Below, in pieces: positions 62,530-64,000 of a DNA stretch of 64,000 nucleotides (position 1 is the first letter of the stretch; each line of letters starts with the position of its first letter). Source of the stretch: Micrococcaceae bacterium RIT 802 (GTDB taxonomy: Bacteria; Actinomycetota; Actinomycetes; Actinomycetales; Micrococcaceae). The notes under the pieces were generated by a model. It was not told where the DNA came from, did no database searches, and saw only the letters and a list, made by a program, of their open reading frames with translations. The stretch spans positions 1 to 64,000 of the forward strand of contig JAFEMX010000009.1 of NCBI GenBank assembly GCA_016892645.1, in the 5' to 3' direction. A program made the translations under genes and the position numbers.

Positions 62530-63003
62530 TCAGGCTCCCGCGCGGGCGCAGACCCACCCGTCCGGCGTGGTGCCCGAGGCGATGAATTCCTGCAGGTTGG
62601 CGGTGGTGGATGCGTCCAGGGCGGCGTCGGCCTGCGGGTAGATGATCGGTTCCTCCTTCGAGTTGTGCCGGTCCAGGGCGGAGAGCAGCTCGGTGCAGGT
62701 GGAGACGAGCTCGGCAGGTGCCGCGCCGCCGTCGTGCAGGTCGGTGACGGTGTCCATCAGGTCCCAGAGCTCGCCGTGTTCGCGTTCCATGACCATGACC
62801 GGCATCATGAGCCCGGGCCCCCGCAGGGGCGGGAAGAGGAACGCCTCCTCGAGGTAGATGTGCCGGCGCAGGGCGGACAGCGCGGCCAACAGGGCGCCGT
62901 CGTCGTACACCCCGGTGGCGGTCCCGGCGGTGAAGGCCTCGATGCCGCCGTCGATCTCGCGGTGTTCGCGCTCGAGCGCGGCGCTGAGCAGCCCGGTGCT
63001 CAT
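62530..63003 (-). CDS. Hemerythrin-like HHE-domain protein
   Basis: A 157-residue four-helix protein with the diiron pattern: His in LEREHREIDGGIEAF, then LRRHIYLEEAFLFPPL, MEREHGELWDLMD and LDRHNSKEEPIIYP, spaced as in hemerythrin HHE domains. It may sense or bind O2, NO or iron. The ATG shares four bases with the stop of the AhpD-like gene upstream, so the two are co-expressed. Confidence 0.83.
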   Translation of the reverse strand: MSTGLLSAALEREHREIDGGIEAFTAGTATGVYDDGALLAALSALRRHIYLEEAFLFPPLRGPGLMMPVMVMEREHGELWDLMDTVTDLHDGGAAPAELVSTCTELLSALDRHNSKEEPIIYPQADAALDASTTANLQEFIASGTTPDGWVCARAGA

Positions 63004-63476
63004 GATGCCGGCGTGCCGGCGGCCGGCAGCCCAGGCAGCGGCTGGCGGGTGGTGATGGCCATCCGGTTCCACGCGTTGATGGCGCAGATCGCCATGATGA
63101 GCACGACGATGTCCTGGTCGCCGAACTCCGCGGTGGCCCGGGCCCAGGTCTCGTTGGAGACGCCGCCTTCGCCGATGAGGGTGACCTCCTCGGCCAGGGC
63201 GAGGGCCGCCTGTTCGCGGGCCGAATAGAGGTCGGGCGCCTCGTGCCACCCGGCGAGGACGTCGAGGCGGCGTTCGTCCACTCCCGCGGTGCGCGCCTCG
63301 CGGGCGTGCATGTCCAGGCAGTAGGCGCAGCCGTTGATCTGCGAGGCGCGGATCTTGACCAGGGCCAGCAGGTCCTCCCCGAGGTTCCCGGCGTGGATGT
63401 ACTTCTCCAGGGCGAACATGGGCTGGTAGGCGGCCGGGTCGATGTCCTGGATGGATAGGCGTGCCGAGGTGGGCAT
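63000..63476 (-). CDS. Carboxymuconolactone decarboxylase/AhpD-family protein
   Basis: A 158-residue AhpD-like protein. The redox motif CAYCLDMHAREA (CxxC followed by His) lies near residues 50-61, and NAWNRMAITTRQPLPG ends the helical core. Such proteins act as alkylhydroperoxidase partners. It is the first gene of an operon with a hemerythrin-like protein, suggesting an oxidative or nitrosative stress role. ATG 63476 is preceded by AAGGAAACCCCACC. Confidence 0.85.
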   Translation of the reverse strand: MPTSARLSIQDIDPAAYQPMFALEKYIHAGNLGEDLLALVKIRASQINGCAYCLDMHAREARTAGVDERRLDVLAGWHEAPDLYSAREQAALALAEEVTLIGEGGVSNETWARATAEFGDQDIVVLIMAICAINAWNRMAITTRQPLPGLPAAGTPAS

Positions 63477-63576
63477 GGTGGGGTTTCCTTCGGGCGGTGT
63501 CGGGGCGGCGGTGGCCCGTCGTCCATTTCACCTTCCCGCCGTCCCGCCGGGGTGTCAACCGGGCTAAGGTGGGCCC

Positions 63577-64000
63577 ATGCCCGAGATGCCCGAAGTGCAG
63601 GGTCTCGCCGACTTCCTGCGGCTCAAGCTCATGCCGCCCGGCGTCCCGCCGAAGAGGATCGACGAGGTGGAGGTGCTCTCCTTCTCGGTGTTGAAGACCG
63701 CGGCCGTCCCGCTCGCGGAGCTGGGCACCGGTCCGGTCTCCGCCGTCGTGCGCCGGGGGAAGTTCCTGGACATCGGCGCCGGCGACGCACACCTGGTCAT
63801 GCATCTGGCCAGGGCCGGATGGCTGCGCTGGTCCGATGCGCTGAAGCCGGGACGGTTGCGACCGGGCACGGGGCCGATCGCCCTGCGGGTCAGGTTCGCT
63901 GCCGGGGACGACGGCGATGCCCAGCAGGGGTTCGACCTCACCGAGGCGGGCACGAAGAAGTCGCTGGCCGTGTACGTGGTGCGCGAGCCGGACGAGGTCC
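63577..64000 (+). CDS. Fpg/Nei-family DNA glycosylase, N-terminal part
   Basis: 141 residues are visible and the frame is open at the window edge. The start MPEMPEVQGLADFL supplies the N-terminal Pro-Glu used by Fpg/Nei enzymes for Schiff-base chemistry. VSAVVRRGKFLDIGAGDAHLVMHLARAGWLRW matches the family's first domain with its beta-hairpin Lys and MHL motif. The helix-two-turn-helix and zinc finger, if present, lie outside the window. It would remove oxidised bases from DNA. It is divergent from the AhpD-like gene. Confidence 0.85.
   Translation, partial: MPEMPEVQGLADFLRLKLMPPGVPPKRIDEVEVLSFSVLKTAAVPLAELGTGPVSAVVRRGKFLDIGAGDAHLVMHLARAGWLRWSDALKPGRLRPGTGPIALRVRFAAGDDGDAQQGFDLTEAGTKKSLAVYVVREPDEV

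Overview
The window is high-GC DNA with densely packed, often translationally coupled genes, many GTG and some TTG starts, and purine-rich ribosome binding sites. Gene content points to a free-living soil or plant-associated actinobacterium, most likely of the Micrococcaceae (Arthrobacter-like). The evidence is an inositol operon of corynebacterial/arthrobacterial type, Acr3/ArsC arsenic genes, a QAT-type osmoprotectant transporter and many LacI regulators. The genus is inference only. I saw no tRNA, rRNA, CRISPR array, transposase, integrase or phage gene.

Layout. 1-3.2 kb: a flavin monooxygenase, a TPR-like protein, a thioesterase and a DUF1905 protein. 3.2-5.3 kb (minus): stress genes (Dps with a TTG start, a PfpI/DJ-1 protein, a duplicated DUF6766 membrane protein and a possible 27-residue peptide). 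5.3-11.7 kb: a sugar-acid island of idonate/gluconate dehydrogenase types, two hydroxyacid dehydrogenases, an MHS-type MFS transporter and an IclR regulator. 11.9-15.7 kb: a four-gene osmoprotectant ABC operon (permease, CBS-ATPase, permease, lipoprotein). It is followed by a membrane protein and a two-component system (15.7-18.0 kb), an APC permease (18.1-20.2 kb) and an isochorismatase-like hydrolase. 20.9-27.1 kb: formaldehyde dehydrogenase, glpK and glpD, with glpF divergent. 27.1-29.1 kb: arsR divergent from acr3-arsC.

29.4-60.0 kb is a 30-kb cyclitol/polyol catabolic region. It starts with a tautomerase, then iolC, a Cgl0159-type aldolase, iolD, iolA, two TIM-barrel enzymes around an iolG, and the transporter iolT. 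Three LacI-controlled modules follow, built from Gfo/Idh/MocA dehydrogenases paired with TIM-barrel isomerases. One also carries an SDR and a phytanoyl-CoA-dioxygenase-like enzyme. It ends with iolB, a GntR regulator, a three-part sugar ABC transporter, two more dehydrogenases and an inosose-dehydratase-like protein. Six copies of a short motif (TGTCCTnnCA or its complement TGnnAGGACA) lie in promoters of this region. I infer that the GntR protein binds them and that they tie the dispersed units into one regulon. Two adjacent genes (47.5-49.4 kb) each carry a single-base frameshift in a homopolymer.

60.1-64 kb: an ABM-domain protein, a secreted or anchored Excalibur protein followed by an HNH nuclease lipoprotein, a hemerythrin/AhpD-like pair, and the start of an Fpg/Nei DNA glycosylase cut by the window edge.
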